NCBI GenBank assembly: GCA_964607755.1
Contig: CAZSMC010000136.1
Coordinates: 1-5,928, forward strand
Source: CAZSMC01 sp964607755
GTDB taxonomy: Bacteria > Zhuqueibacterota > Zhuqueibacteria > Residuimicrobiales > Krinioviventaceae
Length of the DNA: 5,928 nucleotides
Direction of reading: 5' to 3'
Under the pieces are notes generated by a model that was not told the origin of the DNA, ran no database searches, and saw only the letters and a list, made by a program, of their open reading frames with translations. Below are positions 1 to 5,928 of this stretch, piece after piece. Position numbers and translations under genes: made by a program. Numbering within the stretch: position 1 is the stretch's first letter; every line of letters starts with the position of its first letter.

Positions 1-28
1 TCAAAATATTGAAAAATACTTGACTTTG

Positions 29-58
29 TTGATTTTTCTTTGTAAATATTGTTATAAT
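29..58 (+). promoter_or_regulatory. Putative sigma-70-like promoter for the zinc-ribbon gene
   Basis: A perfect TATAAT lies at 53-58. TTGATT, matching 4 of 6 positions of the TTGACA consensus, lies at 29-34, which gives an 18-base spacer. The surroundings are strongly AT-rich. Transcription would start near 65 and leave a leader of about 120 bases before the start codon at 188. A second TTGACT at 20-25 is a better -35 hexamer but sits 27 bases from the -10, which is too far. FCB bacteria often use a different promoter consensus, so this is only a candidate. Confidence 0.4.
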
Positions 59-175
59 AAAATTAAAAAGGGGAGTATTATTTATCAAATCATTATCAGA
101 TAACATCACTGAGAAAGGTTTTTATAATCCGAATGCCGGCTTGTTTAGTGGCAGATGCTTTTTCAACTCAATCAA

Positions 176-183
176 AAGAGGTG
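176..183 (+). promoter_or_regulatory. Ribosome binding site that sets the start at 188
   Basis: AAGAGGTG at 176-183 is close to the Shine-Dalgarno consensus and lies at the proper distance before ATG 188. The earlier in-frame ATG at 155 has no such site, and its extra 11 residues lie outside the conserved domain. This decides for the start at 188. Confidence 0.65.
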
Positions 184-187
184 CGAT

Positions 188-340
188 ATGGATTTTGAAG
201 GGTATTGCATTAAATGCCGCAAGAAACAGCAGATTAAAGGCGGTGTTGTTGAAGAAAGTGCGAATGGCCGCCGAATCGCAAAAGGTGTTTGTCCATCCTG
301 CGGAACAAAAGTGAATCGATTTTTGGCGAGTAAAAAGTAG
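188..340 (+). CDS. Small zinc-ribbon protein, DUF5679-like (50 aa)
   Basis: The protein has 50 residues and is essentially a single zinc-ribbon domain: YCIKC at residues 6-10 and CPSC at 35-38 form two CxxC knuckles that should bind one Zn2+. The spacing, the basic stretch after the first knuckle, and the 'KGVCPSCGTK' end resemble the DUF5679 family of tiny bacterial and archaeal proteins, whose function is not known to me. It has no signal peptide or membrane segment, so it is probably cytosolic; the small basic ribbon could contact nucleic acid or a protein partner, but that is inference. The start at 188 is chosen over the in-frame ATG at 155 because of the Shine-Dalgarno at 176-183 and because the domain begins right there. 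It stands alone on its strand, so context gives no role. Confidence 0.8.
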   Translation: MDFEGYCIKCRKKQQIKGGVVEESANGRRIAKGVCPSCGTKVNRFLASKK

Positions 341-548
341 ACACGCCAGAAAACGAGAGCTGAAAAATATTTCGTGTTTGCGCGTTATAATTTATTTGAG
401 AGAAATCCTTTGTTTTTTCGTCGCAATCGGTTCACTCAATAGCATGTCCGCCCACTCTTGTTTATGGCCACAGCGAAACTCTGCTGCCATTTATAAGTGT
501 CACTGATGCAACTCCATTTACAGCACTTGATCATCGGAGATAATCAGA
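341..548. other. Intergenic stretch without a recognisable gene
   Basis: About 200 bases lie between the zinc-ribbon gene and the sulfatase fragment. All frames I read are broken by stops or give no familiar protein. A TATAAT occurs at 386-391 but has no convincing -35 partner. Part of this stretch could be more of the decayed sulfatase, whose missing upstream portion would be expected here, but I cannot align it by eye. Confidence 0.5.
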
Positions 549-794
549 ATGGAATGCTATGAACGCCACCTTAAGGACGAACATTCTTCAAACAATGGAA
601 AGACCGTTTACGCGGCTCAAATGCACAGAATGGACGCGGGGATTGACAAGGTTCTGGAAAAATTGGAGACAGGAGTAGAGGAGAATACTATCGTTCTACT
701 CCTCTCCGATAACAGAGCTTGCAAAGCAGCACTTTGCCGTTACAGGCTGGCATGCTGTGCGCAGCCTTACCATCGGCAGCGAGGATTTGTTTGA
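549..794 (+). pseudogene. Arylsulfatase remnant (fragment)
   Basis: The open frame codes for 81 residues. Residues about 20-57 match the central-to-late part of family S1 (formylglycine-dependent) arylsulfatases: VYAAQMHRMDAGIDKVLEKL, then an 'ENTIVLLLSDN' segment. In intact enzymes this pattern reads roughly YAAQI.RMD.GIG.vL..L...G..dNTlv.flSDNGgc. Here the glycine after SDN is arginine ('DNRAC'), consistent with a single base change, and the loop between KLE and TG looks one residue short. Intact sulfatases have about 450-600 residues; the C/S-x-P-x-R active-site motif, the N-terminal metal ligands and the C-terminal domain are all missing. After 'DNRAC' the frame turns into a Cys/Arg-rich string typical of out-of-frame reading. 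ATG 549 has a GGAGA at 536-540, so a short peptide could be made, but I read this as a dead relic. Sulfatases release sulfate from polysaccharides such as algal or host glycans. Confidence 0.7.
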
Positions 795-814
795 TAGGTT
801 TCAATCTGACCGGT

Positions 815-845
815 AAAACACAGCTTGCTGTTATTTAAAGCTGCG
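815..845 (-). terminator. Putative intrinsic terminator after the CotH-like gene
   Basis: Read on the - strand, arms 845-838 (CGCAGCTT) and 826-819 (AAGCTGTG) pair over 8 positions with one G-U wobble, around an 11-base loop, and are followed at once by TTTT (818-815). It lies 20 bases beyond the stop codon at 865. The U-run is short, so termination may be incomplete. It also overlaps the region just after the sulfatase remnant, where the - strand unit meets the + strand relic. Confidence 0.45.
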
Positions 846-864
846 AATATGAGAAAAATTCGTG

Positions 865-3800
865 CTATTGCACAAACAGAACTTTATTAATTTTTGAGAA
901 CCGAGTTGTGGACACTCGAATAAAATAAACGCCACTCGCTACATAAAGGCCATAATGGTTTACTGCGTTCCATTTCAATCGATGTACACCGGCCTGCTGT
1001 TTTCTCTCAAGTAGGGTGACGATATGCTGCCCTAAAATGTCAAAAATGTCTATAGTGACGTTCTGGTCTACCGGGAGGCTGTATTCAATTTCCACCGTAG
1101 AATTGAAAGGATTGGGAAAGACATTGAGATAAAAGGTGCTGGGCATTGTTTTATCGTACACCAGTCCGATATCCTTGTTAACTGTCCCTGGCGTGCCATG
1201 TTCTACAGAAGCCATCCAGTTTTCCGGCAGAGCATTATCATCGTGAGGATTGCGCAATGCCAGCGTGGCGCCGGTCCCGTTTGGCTGCCAGGGCCATGGC
1301 GCTGACGGCTTGTAGTCAACAAAATCGACGATTTTCCCCTCGATATTTTTCAGCATCAATACATCGCCATCGCTGCTCAGGCCAAAATTAAAATCCCCTG
1401 TCAGGGGTGAGACGTTTGGCCAATGCGTTGTAAAATCATCTGTGTCGCGACATACAACGAGATATCCGTCAGGAAGAATAATTGTTTCCTCCGGGAAAAT
1501 AAATGCGTCGCCAGAATCGTCATCTGTAAAAGTCCAACCGGACAGGTCAAGTTGATCGGATGCCGCATTGTACAGCTCGATCCAGTCCTGCGTGTCAAAA
1601 TCCGGTGGCGATTTGTAATTGATCTCATTGATAACAATAAAACCGTCGTTTTCCGCGTTTTGGAATGTGGCCGTTATTTCCACTTCCTTTGATAATTCGA
1701 ATCGGATAGAAGCAGAAGCCTCATCAATCCCTTCCCAACTATCAAACGTATAACCGAGGTTTGGCAGGGCTGTTAGTTGCACATGTACATCTTTAAAATA
1801 GAAACCGCTCCATGGTTCCGAAACAGTCAATGAATTGACTTTTATGCGTCCTGTGCCGGCCGGAGAGACATTTAGCGTTATTTTTGTCAGACCGCCAACA
1901 TCGAACTCGTTCATAATGTGTTCCTGCAAAAAGCCTGGCCGGAGAGCGAGAAAATCATCAACTATCTGTACGTCCTGTTGCCACTGAGATGTTGACCCGC
2001 CCCAACGTTCCAGATGCCGCTCCATCTCCGGTTCGATTTTGTTGCGCACATGCTTAAAATTCTCATACGCCTTTCCTGCAGAAAACCTGCTGTTCAACAT
2101 ATCGGCGAGAATGTTGATGAATCGTATTTGAAAACCGCGGTTTTGCATGATCTTGCGAAACATAAATGTTGATTCCGGCGGGTTCGGCCAGTCCGGACCG
2201 TCTGGTTCCAGGTAATATGCAATGGTGTTGTCGACATAAGCATCAGGAGCATAGTGAAAGTTGGGTGTAAAAAGACGAAAACCGAAAGAATGATCAGTAT
2301 CGTAGAGCAGCCAGCGGTATCGGCCATCGTCAGTGCGGGGGCGCCAAAACTTGCAATTGTGTCCTGGGCCGTCTTGATTGGCCAAATAAATTTGTACAGC
2401 CATGTAGGTGAGATAATTGTCAATGTTCATCTGCGTTTCGACATAGGCGGCGGCATCTTCATCGGACAGATTGTGTACCTTGAGGTAATCGATGAGCGCA
2501 TTATAATCTTTAGCATTACCTTCAATAACCAGCGGATACAGCCGGTGATAATCGTCGAGCATATCAACATTATCAGGATCAACGCCGTGATGCGTGGCCA
2601 GGTATTCTTCATTCAGTTTTTCACGAATGCCGTAAATGCCCCAGTATTCACCGTTAATGTAAAGCACGCAAGGACGGTAGTCTTGATAATCTAAATCAAG
2701 CTCGCGCAAGAGCAAAGCGGAAAGACCGTCGCGAAAATGCACGCCGCCCTGATTATGCGTGTTGTCGCTGCCGGCGTTGCGCAGCATAAAAGAGTAAAAC
2801 GTCCGCACCGGTGAATCCGGAAAAAGCGGATAATCAAGTTTGTCAGTGCCATACTGATTGCGCAGAAACACAGCAAAGGATTTTTGCGGCAGTTTGCGAG
2901 TAGTTTTGCCCGCCATTTTGAGTCCAATATTCTCACCGAATCCAAAAGTGCCATCGGGTTCAAAGAATTCGATATGCGCCAACCGTTCCCAGTCTTCCCA
3001 ATAATTGGCAGGCGGGCCAATGGGATTATCCGGGTATCCGCCAAGCGCAGTGCCGTTGCCCTCCACATAAATGCCAATATCCTCGTCAAACAGATTATCG
3101 GGATGAGTGGAGAGCGAGATCGCGGGTAACTGCTGTGTTTCATCGATAAAGTAGGTATGGGTCGCAACAGGGGATGGCAATTTATCCTCGGTAAACGTTC
3201 GCGCTTTGACAACTGTGGTTTTGGAGAGTTGTATCGGATTCAGATAGGATCGTGAATGAGCGTTAGGAACCGCTCCGTTTGTGGTATATCGAATACGGCC
3301 TGTTTCGTTCGAACTCAGCTTTACACTGATTGATCCGTGATAAAATCCGGAAGGTTGTGAGAAATGTGGAGTTTTCGCAAAACCGAAAGACGGATCAGTC
3401 TCGTTGCTGCGCCCCGGTGTTGAACGGGCAAAATACGCCCGGGCTATGCCGCCATCAGGGATGCGTCCGTAAGAAATATCTGCTGCAAGTTGGGGCACAG
3501 TCAGTGAATCGATAATGACGCCAGCGGGCGAGGTCATCAAAATGGTTTCCCCTTTGGATGAAATTTTAAAATTCGTGTGCAGGAATTCGTCGCCCATTTT
3601 ATCTTTATCTGAGGCGAAAATGAGCAGCCAGCCGGAACCTGGGATATCGATATCAGGAAATATCAATTTTTTCAATTCGTCAGGGTCGTCGGACAGGGCA
3701 TAATCTTTTAAGGAAAAATCGTCTTGTGATGGGTTGTAGAGTTCGATCCAGTCAGGGAAAGCGCCGTCATTGTCAGTTATCGTGGAGGTGTTCAGAGACA

Positions 3801-3873
3801 TGACTTCATTGATGACCGGAGTGTGGGCGATCAGAACCGGTGCAAAAGTGAATATAAAAACCAACAGTTTCAT
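865..3873 (-). CDS. Secreted CotH kinase-like multidomain protein with lamin-tail domains and T9SS sorting tail
   Basis: This 1002-residue protein begins with a short signal peptide (about 1-16, MKLLVFIFTFAPVLIA). Domains in order: lamin-tail domain (about 18-150, 'INEVMS...DWIELYNPS'); chitobiase/hexosaminidase C-terminal-type beta domain (about 168-244, 'IRYTTNGAVP'); CotH kinase-like domain (about 250-650); InlB-like beta repeat (about 661-738, 'GYTFDSWEG...EITATF'); second lamin-tail domain (about 745-890, 'VINEINY...DWIELYN'); Por/T9SS-type tail (about 912-1002, 'NVFPNPFNSTVEIEYSL' to 'GVYFIRVST'). CotH signatures include KSFAVFLRNQYG (331-342), YINGEYWGIYGIREK (405-419), LANQDGPGHN (497-506) and WLLYDTDHSFG (521-531), whose aspartates sit where the family's metal or catalytic residues are expected. 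Bacillus CotH phosphorylates spore-coat proteins; in exported FCB proteins the substrate is unknown. I chose ATG 3873 because the signal peptide starts there; the upstream in-frame ATG at 3912 lies inside a hairpin. The gene follows the 334-aa secreted protein by 68 bases and probably shares its transcript. A weak GTGGA at 3885-3881 is the only ribosome site. Confidence 0.88.
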   Translation of the reverse strand: MKLLVFIFTFAPVLIAHTPVINEVMSLNTSTITDNDGAFPDWIELYNPSQDDFSLKDYALSDDPDELKKLIFPDIDIPGSGWLLIFASDKDKMGDEFLHTNFKISSKGETILMTSPAGVIIDSLTVPQLAADISYGRIPDGGIARAYFARSTPGRSNETDPSFGFAKTPHFSQPSGFYHGSISVKLSSNETGRIRYTTNGAVPNAHSRSYLNPIQLSKTTVVKARTFTEDKLPSPVATHTYFIDETQQLPAISLSTHPDNLFDEDIGIYVEGNGTALGGYPDNPIGPPANYWEDWERLAHIEFFEPDGTFGFGENIGLKMAGKTTRKLPQKSFAVFLRNQYGTDKLDYPLFPDSPVRTFYSFMLRNAGSDNTHNQGGVHFRDGLSALLLRELDLDYQDYRPCVLYINGEYWGIYGIREKLNEEYLATHHGVDPDNVDMLDDYHRLYPLVIEGNAKDYNALIDYLKVHNLSDEDAAAYVETQMNIDNYLTYMAVQIYLANQDGPGHNCKFWRPRTDDGRYRWLLYDTDHSFGFRLFTPNFHYAPDAYVDNTIAYYLEPDGPDWPNPPESTFMFRKIMQNRGFQIRFINILADMLNSRFSAGKAYENFKHVRNKIEPEMERHLERWGGSTSQWQQDVQIVDDFLALRPGFLQEHIMNEFDVGGLTKITLNVSPAGTGRIKVNSLTVSEPWSGFYFKDVHVQLTALPNLGYTFDSWEGIDEASASIRFELSKEVEITATFQNAENDGFIVINEINYKSPPDFDTQDWIELYNAASDQLDLSGWTFTDDDSGDAFIFPEETIILPDGYLVVCRDTDDFTTHWPNVSPLTGDFNFGLSSDGDVLMLKNIEGKIVDFVDYKPSAPWPWQPNGTGATLALRNPHDDNALPENWMASVEHGTPGTVNKDIGLVYDKTMPSTFYLNVFPNPFNSTVEIEYSLPVDQNVTIDIFDILGQHIVTLLERKQQAGVHRLKWNAVNHYGLYVASGVYFIRVSTTRFSKINKVLFVQ

Positions 3874-3894
3874 TTTTTCATCCACAAGAATAAA

Positions 3895-3918
3895 TGGGGC
3901 ATGAGAACACATGCCCCA
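3895..3918 (-). terminator. Perfect hairpin between the two secreted-protein genes (terminator or attenuator)
   Basis: TGGGGCATG (3895-3903) and CATGCCCCA (3910-3918) form a perfect 9-bp, GC-rich stem with a 6-base loop. On the - strand the stem is followed by TTTATTCTT, a broken U-tract; on the + strand no T-run follows, so it acts leftward if at all. It lies 23 bases after the stop of the 334-aa gene and 21 bases before the start of the CotH-like gene. With so little room for a new promoter, partial readthrough or transcript processing is likely, which would make less of the larger protein. Confidence 0.6.
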
Positions 3919-3941
3919 CTGAAATACAATGTTCCATCCAG

Positions 3942-4946
3942 TTATCGCAAGAGCGTCATCTTTTTACTGATTGTAAAGTCTGCTGTTTTCAGGGAGTACA
4001 GATAAACACCGCTGGGTATCTCACTTGCCGTAAAGCGTATACGATGTTCACCTGCAGACAAGTTGTCATCAACGAGTCTTGTCACCACTTTGCCCTGGAG
4101 ATCGTAAACTGTTAGTTTTACTGGTCCTGTTTTTTCTAAAGAAAATGAAATGGTCGTTTCCGGATTGAACGGATTGGGATAGTTCTGCAGTAAAGCATGC
4201 TTACGCGGTTGTTTGGGAGCGTGTTCTACAATGGTATCTTCATCCTTGTACAAGCACCAGTTAATCGAAGCATCCCACAGTTTGAGACCTTCTTCAGTCA
4301 GATGAGCGACGCCAAGATCGTTCCATCCGGCAAAAACGCGCCGTTCCGGTGCAGCGGTGGTATCTGCCATAATAGCACCTTTTTCATAACAATAGATAGC
4401 ACCGTAATTCATATCCGGATCGTCTCCGGTTTCATAGACATAATTTGCAATCAATACTCCGTTTTCATTCGGGATGCCTTGTCCGCTCTGCAGTTCGTAT
4501 TCATCAAAGGCATAAACTTCGCCTGCCAGACCGGCGGCAAGATAATGATCCTCTGCTACGATTTCTAAATCGCGTTGAAACGATTGATAGTAGCGCATGG
4601 AATCGACATCAAGGGTCATTCCCATATCGTCCTGGGAGTAAGGTTCAATGACAATGGTTGGCACAGTCACGTTTTTTAATTTTGCCCCTAATGTTCCCGA
4701 ACTGACAGTGGAGGAGATGTAAACAAGGTCCATGCCTTCAGCCCAGGTCGAATCCACAGCTTCATGATTTACCACGTCAACAATAATCCCAAAAGTCAAT
4801 TCCAGACGGTCCAGAACAGCCAGATCGCCTTCATTCAAGGCACCTTCGTCATCCACAACAAGCAGTGCGTGGAGTTCATCCTGCGCTAAAGCAAAACTGG
4901 ATAAAAAAAACACACACAGCAGCACAATTATTGAACTAATTCTCAT
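3942..4946 (-). CDS. Secreted gatase-like domain protein with T9SS-type sorting tail (334 aa)
   Basis: Residues 1-22 are a clear signal peptide (MRISSIIVLLCVFFLSSFALAQ, cleavage after ALA or AQ). Residues about 24-232 form one alpha/beta domain: 'HALLVVDDEGALNEGD', 'VYISSTVSSGTLGAKL', 'VPTIVIEPYSQDDMGMT', 'HYLAAGLAGEV' and 'EKGAIMAD...RRVFAGW'. I have a memory of this pattern (SSxVSSGxxGxKxxxxxVP, then E..L.DDMGMT, then H.LAAGL) in exported proteins of several phyla; it resembles the class I glutamine-amidotransferase/ThuA fold, but no catalytic cysteine stands out, and I assign no reaction. Residues about 250-334 are a Por/T9SS-type tail: 'LLQNYPNPFNPETTISFSL', 'LTVYDLQGKVV', 'IPSGVYLYSLKT', 'SKKMTLLR'. 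It should be exported by Sec, then carried over the outer membrane or anchored to it. It is the first gene of a two-gene unit and has the better translation signal, so it may be the more abundant product. Confidence 0.8.
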   Translation of the reverse strand: MRISSIIVLLCVFFLSSFALAQDELHALLVVDDEGALNEGDLAVLDRLELTFGIIVDVVNHEAVDSTWAEGMDLVYISSTVSSGTLGAKLKNVTVPTIVIEPYSQDDMGMTLDVDSMRYYQSFQRDLEIVAEDHYLAAGLAGEVYAFDEYELQSGQGIPNENGVLIANYVYETGDDPDMNYGAIYCYEKGAIMADTTAAPERRVFAGWNDLGVAHLTEEGLKLWDASINWCLYKDEDTIVEHAPKQPRKHALLQNYPNPFNPETTISFSLEKTGPVKLTVYDLQGKVVTRLVDDNLSAGEHRIRFTASEIPSGVYLYSLKTADFTISKKMTLLR

Positions 4947-4950
4947 AGCG

Positions 4951-4957
4951 ACCTCCT
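4951..4957 (-). promoter_or_regulatory. Consensus Shine-Dalgarno for the 334-aa secreted protein
   Basis: AGGAGGT on the - strand matches the anti-Shine-Dalgarno without mismatch and is 4 bases from ATG 4946. It is much stronger than the site of the following CotH-like gene. I see no convincing promoter in the 100 bases between this gene and the toxin gene, and no terminator after the toxin gene, so some transcription from the toxin-antitoxin pair could run in. Confidence 0.75.
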
Positions 4958-5046
4958 GGTTAAATGAAAGTTAGCCGTCCCTATAATTTCACATTGATTT
5001 ATCAGGTGACGGAAGAAAGAACAGGAACTTTTCGAAATTGCTTATT

Positions 5047-5439
5047 TTAGTTTGATACTAATTTTATATCAACAATTTTTTCGAAATGTTTCAAGTTTAA
5101 TGTAGCTAAAGGAAGAGAATTACTTATAGCCGTTGCAGCAATTAGAAGGTCAGATAATTCGATTAAATTGTTCTTTTCTTTTAAATTATGATAAATTGTG
5201 ACAGCTTCATTAATACACAATTCGTCAATAGGTAATATTTCAATATTTTTTGTGAGAACTTTATAATCATTCCACTGTCTTGCTGTTTTTAAACCTATTT
5301 TTATTTCAAAAACCGTTATTATCGATATGCAGAAATGATATTGTTCAGATAATTTGTACAAAATCGTTTTTGATTTATTCACTTTACGGAAATATTCAAT
5401 AATTATACTCGAATCTAAAAGAGCTGTTTTGCTTTCCAT
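5047..5439 (-). CDS. vapC: PIN-domain toxin, VapC family (130 aa)
   Basis: At 130 residues this is a full-length single PIN domain. It begins with the family signature LLDSSIIIEYFR (7-18), with Asp9 as the first metal ligand. It continues with FEIKIG (44-49), where Glu45 is the second acidic residue, and SDLLIAATAISNSLPLAT (96-113), with Asp97 as the third. NLKHFEKI (115-122) is the usual end of the fold, with Asn115 where Asp or Asn is found. VapC toxins are Mg2+-dependent RNases, typically cutting tRNA or rRNA, and are held inactive by the partner antitoxin. The start at 5439 lies inside the end of the antitoxin gene (25-base overlap), and an AAGGG is about 17 bases upstream, too far for a normal ribosome site, so translation is probably coupled to the antitoxin. 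The codon use is AT-rich, unlike the secreted-protein genes to the left. All expected acidic residues are present, so it is probably active; the RNA target cannot be told. Confidence 0.88.
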   Translation of the reverse strand: MESKTALLDSSIIIEYFRKVNKSKTILYKLSEQYHFCISIITVFEIKIGLKTARQWNDYKVLTKNIEILPIDELCINEAVTIYHNLKEKNNLIELSDLLIAATAISNSLPLATLNLKHFEKIVDIKLVSN

Positions 5440-5657
5440 GTATTAATATATTCCCTTGCTTTATAGATTTCTTCAATTTCTGATTCAGACCAAACAGAAG
5501 TAGTCAAAAGTTCGTCTCTCCATTTTGTGCCAAGTTCCCTGTTTTCTTTAAAAGCTGTAATTGAATTTTCTCTAATTAATTCAAATATAGCTTTCTTCTT
5601 TGCTATTGGCAATTCGTTCAATTTATGGATTATTTTTTTTGTTAATATATCATCCAT
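5415..5657 (-). CDS. Putative antitoxin partner of the PIN toxin (80 aa)
   Basis: This 80-residue, highly charged protein is read from ATG 5657, which has AAGGT (5669-5665) 7 bases upstream. A longer in-frame reading to 5741 lacks a ribosome site and adds 28 residues with no family resemblance. The N-terminal half (LTKKIIHKLNELPIAKKKAIFELI) has the 'LP...k..i...i' helix seen in short DUF2281-like antitoxins. The C-terminal part has 'WRDELLTTSVWSESEIEEIYKAREYINTWK', split here as WRDELLTTSVW then SESEIEEIYKAREYINTWK, a charged toxin-binding-type tail. The role is inferred mainly from its place: immediately upstream of, and overlapping, a PIN toxin. Antitoxins of this sort bind the toxin and usually repress their own promoter, giving autoregulation, but I see no clear operator. 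I do not recognise it as a classical AbrB-, RHH- or Phd-type VapB. Confidence 0.72.
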   Translation of the reverse strand: MDDILTKKIIHKLNELPIAKKKAIFELIRENSITAFKENRELGTKWRDELLTTSVWSESEIEEIYKAREYINTWKAKQLF

Positions 5658-5743
5658 TTTAATTACCTTAATTTTTTGTTGTACAGAATAATTCAATCTA
5701 TTGAAAAAAGATCTACCATGCAATAGCAAATCATAAAACATTA

Positions 5744-5770
5744 AATATATACGGTTAACATCGGTTTCAA
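5744..5770 (-). promoter_or_regulatory. Weak promoter candidate for the toxin-antitoxin pair
   Basis: On the - strand TTGAAA (5770-5765, 5 of 6 consensus positions) is followed after 15 bases by TATATT (5749-5744, 5 of 6), or after 19 bases by TTTAAT (5745-5740, 5 of 6). Neither spacing is ideal and the sequence is very AT-rich, so chance matches are likely. Transcription from here would leave a leader of about 80 bases before ATG 5657. Confidence 0.25.
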
Positions 5771-5910
5771 GGTAACTGCAAGGTTATATTTGAATCGGAA
5801 TTATCAGAGCACCGTATCAGTTTTTTCCAAAATTCCTCATATATATTCCCACGACTTGTGATTGTTTATGCATTAAATTTATACATTGAACGAAGAAATA
5901 CAAGGAAAAA

Positions 5911-5928
5911 ATGTCACAAAATGTAAAA
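5911..5928 (+). CDS. Start of a truncated gene running off the right edge
   Basis: ATG 5911 is preceded by AAGGA at 5902-5906 with 4 bases between, a good ribosome site, and reads M-S-Q-N-V-K to the end of the window. TTGTGA (5856-5861) with TATACA (5880-5885) 18 bases later could be its promoter. Six codons say nothing about function. It is divergent from the toxin-antitoxin pair across an AT-rich spacer in which I see no other gene. Confidence 0.4.

Noticed and set aside
66..86. Strong purine tract (GGGGAG at 70-75) that looks like a ribosome site, with a frame open from about 60 to 314
   Set aside because: No ATG, GTG or TTG lies at a suitable distance after it. The only codons there are ATT and ATC, the ATT frame stops quickly, and the open frame overlaps the well supported zinc-ribbon gene in another phase.
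386..391. TATAAT, a perfect -10 hexamer, upstream of the sulfatase relic
   Set aside because: No credible -35 element lies 16-19 bases upstream, and the gene it would serve is a remnant.
671..703. Inverted repeat AGGAGTAGA ... TCTACTCCT with a 15-base loop
   Set aside because: It lies inside the sulfatase-coding motif, where both arms are needed to encode the conserved residues. No T-run follows, so it is probably chance.
2254..2694. 146-codon open frame on the + strand opposite the CotH-like gene
   Set aside because: It is antisense to a clear multidomain gene and its translation shows no familiar motif. The other open frames of 60-173 codons within 1400-4650 are rejected for the same reason.
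3874..3912. Longer N-terminus for the CotH-like protein starting at 3912
   Set aside because: The extra 13 residues would put a charged stretch before the signal peptide, and the start codon would sit within the hairpin at 3895-3918.
5658..5741. Upstream extension of the antitoxin to ATG 5741
   Set aside because: There is no ribosome site there, whereas ATG 5657 has AAGGT at a good distance and yields the usual length of about 80 residues.

Overview
The window looks like a piece of a mesophilic bacterium from the FCB group, outside or at the edge of Bacteroidetes (lineages such as Calditrichota, KSB1, Marinimicrobia or Cloacimonadota). The evidence is two secreted proteins ending in Por/type IX secretion (T9SS-type) tails, one with the 'NYPNPFNP' form that is common in those lineages. 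This is inference from motif style; there is no rRNA or other marker gene to place it.

Left part (1-864, + strand): a promoter-like site precedes a 50-residue CxxC/CxxC zinc-ribbon protein of the DUF5679 type. About 200 bases with no gene that I can recognise follow. Next is a short decayed fragment of an arylsulfatase (549-794), which keeps only the stretch around the 'YAAQ..RMDAGI' and 'LSDN' motifs.

Centre (815-4957, - strand): two secreted proteins lie head to tail and read leftward. The first (334 aa, strong Shine-Dalgarno) has a signal peptide, a glutamine-amidotransferase-like domain and a sorting tail. The second (1002 aa) is a mosaic: signal peptide, lamin-tail domain, chitobiase-type C-terminal domain, CotH kinase-like domain, InlB-like repeat, second lamin-tail domain and sorting tail. 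A perfect 9-bp hairpin lies in the 68-base gap between them, and a terminator-like hairpin follows the second gene. Together they look like a small export unit of surface or matrix proteins.

Right part (5047-5928): a very AT-rich type II toxin-antitoxin pair on the - strand, an antitoxin of about 80 aa overlapping a PIN-domain (VapC-type) toxin by 25 bases. After a divergent AT-rich spacer, a + strand gene appears to begin at 5911 and run off the window. The drop in GC here, next to a decayed sulfatase at the other end, suggests an accessory region with gene gain and loss. I found no rRNA, tRNA, CRISPR array, insertion sequence or phage gene.
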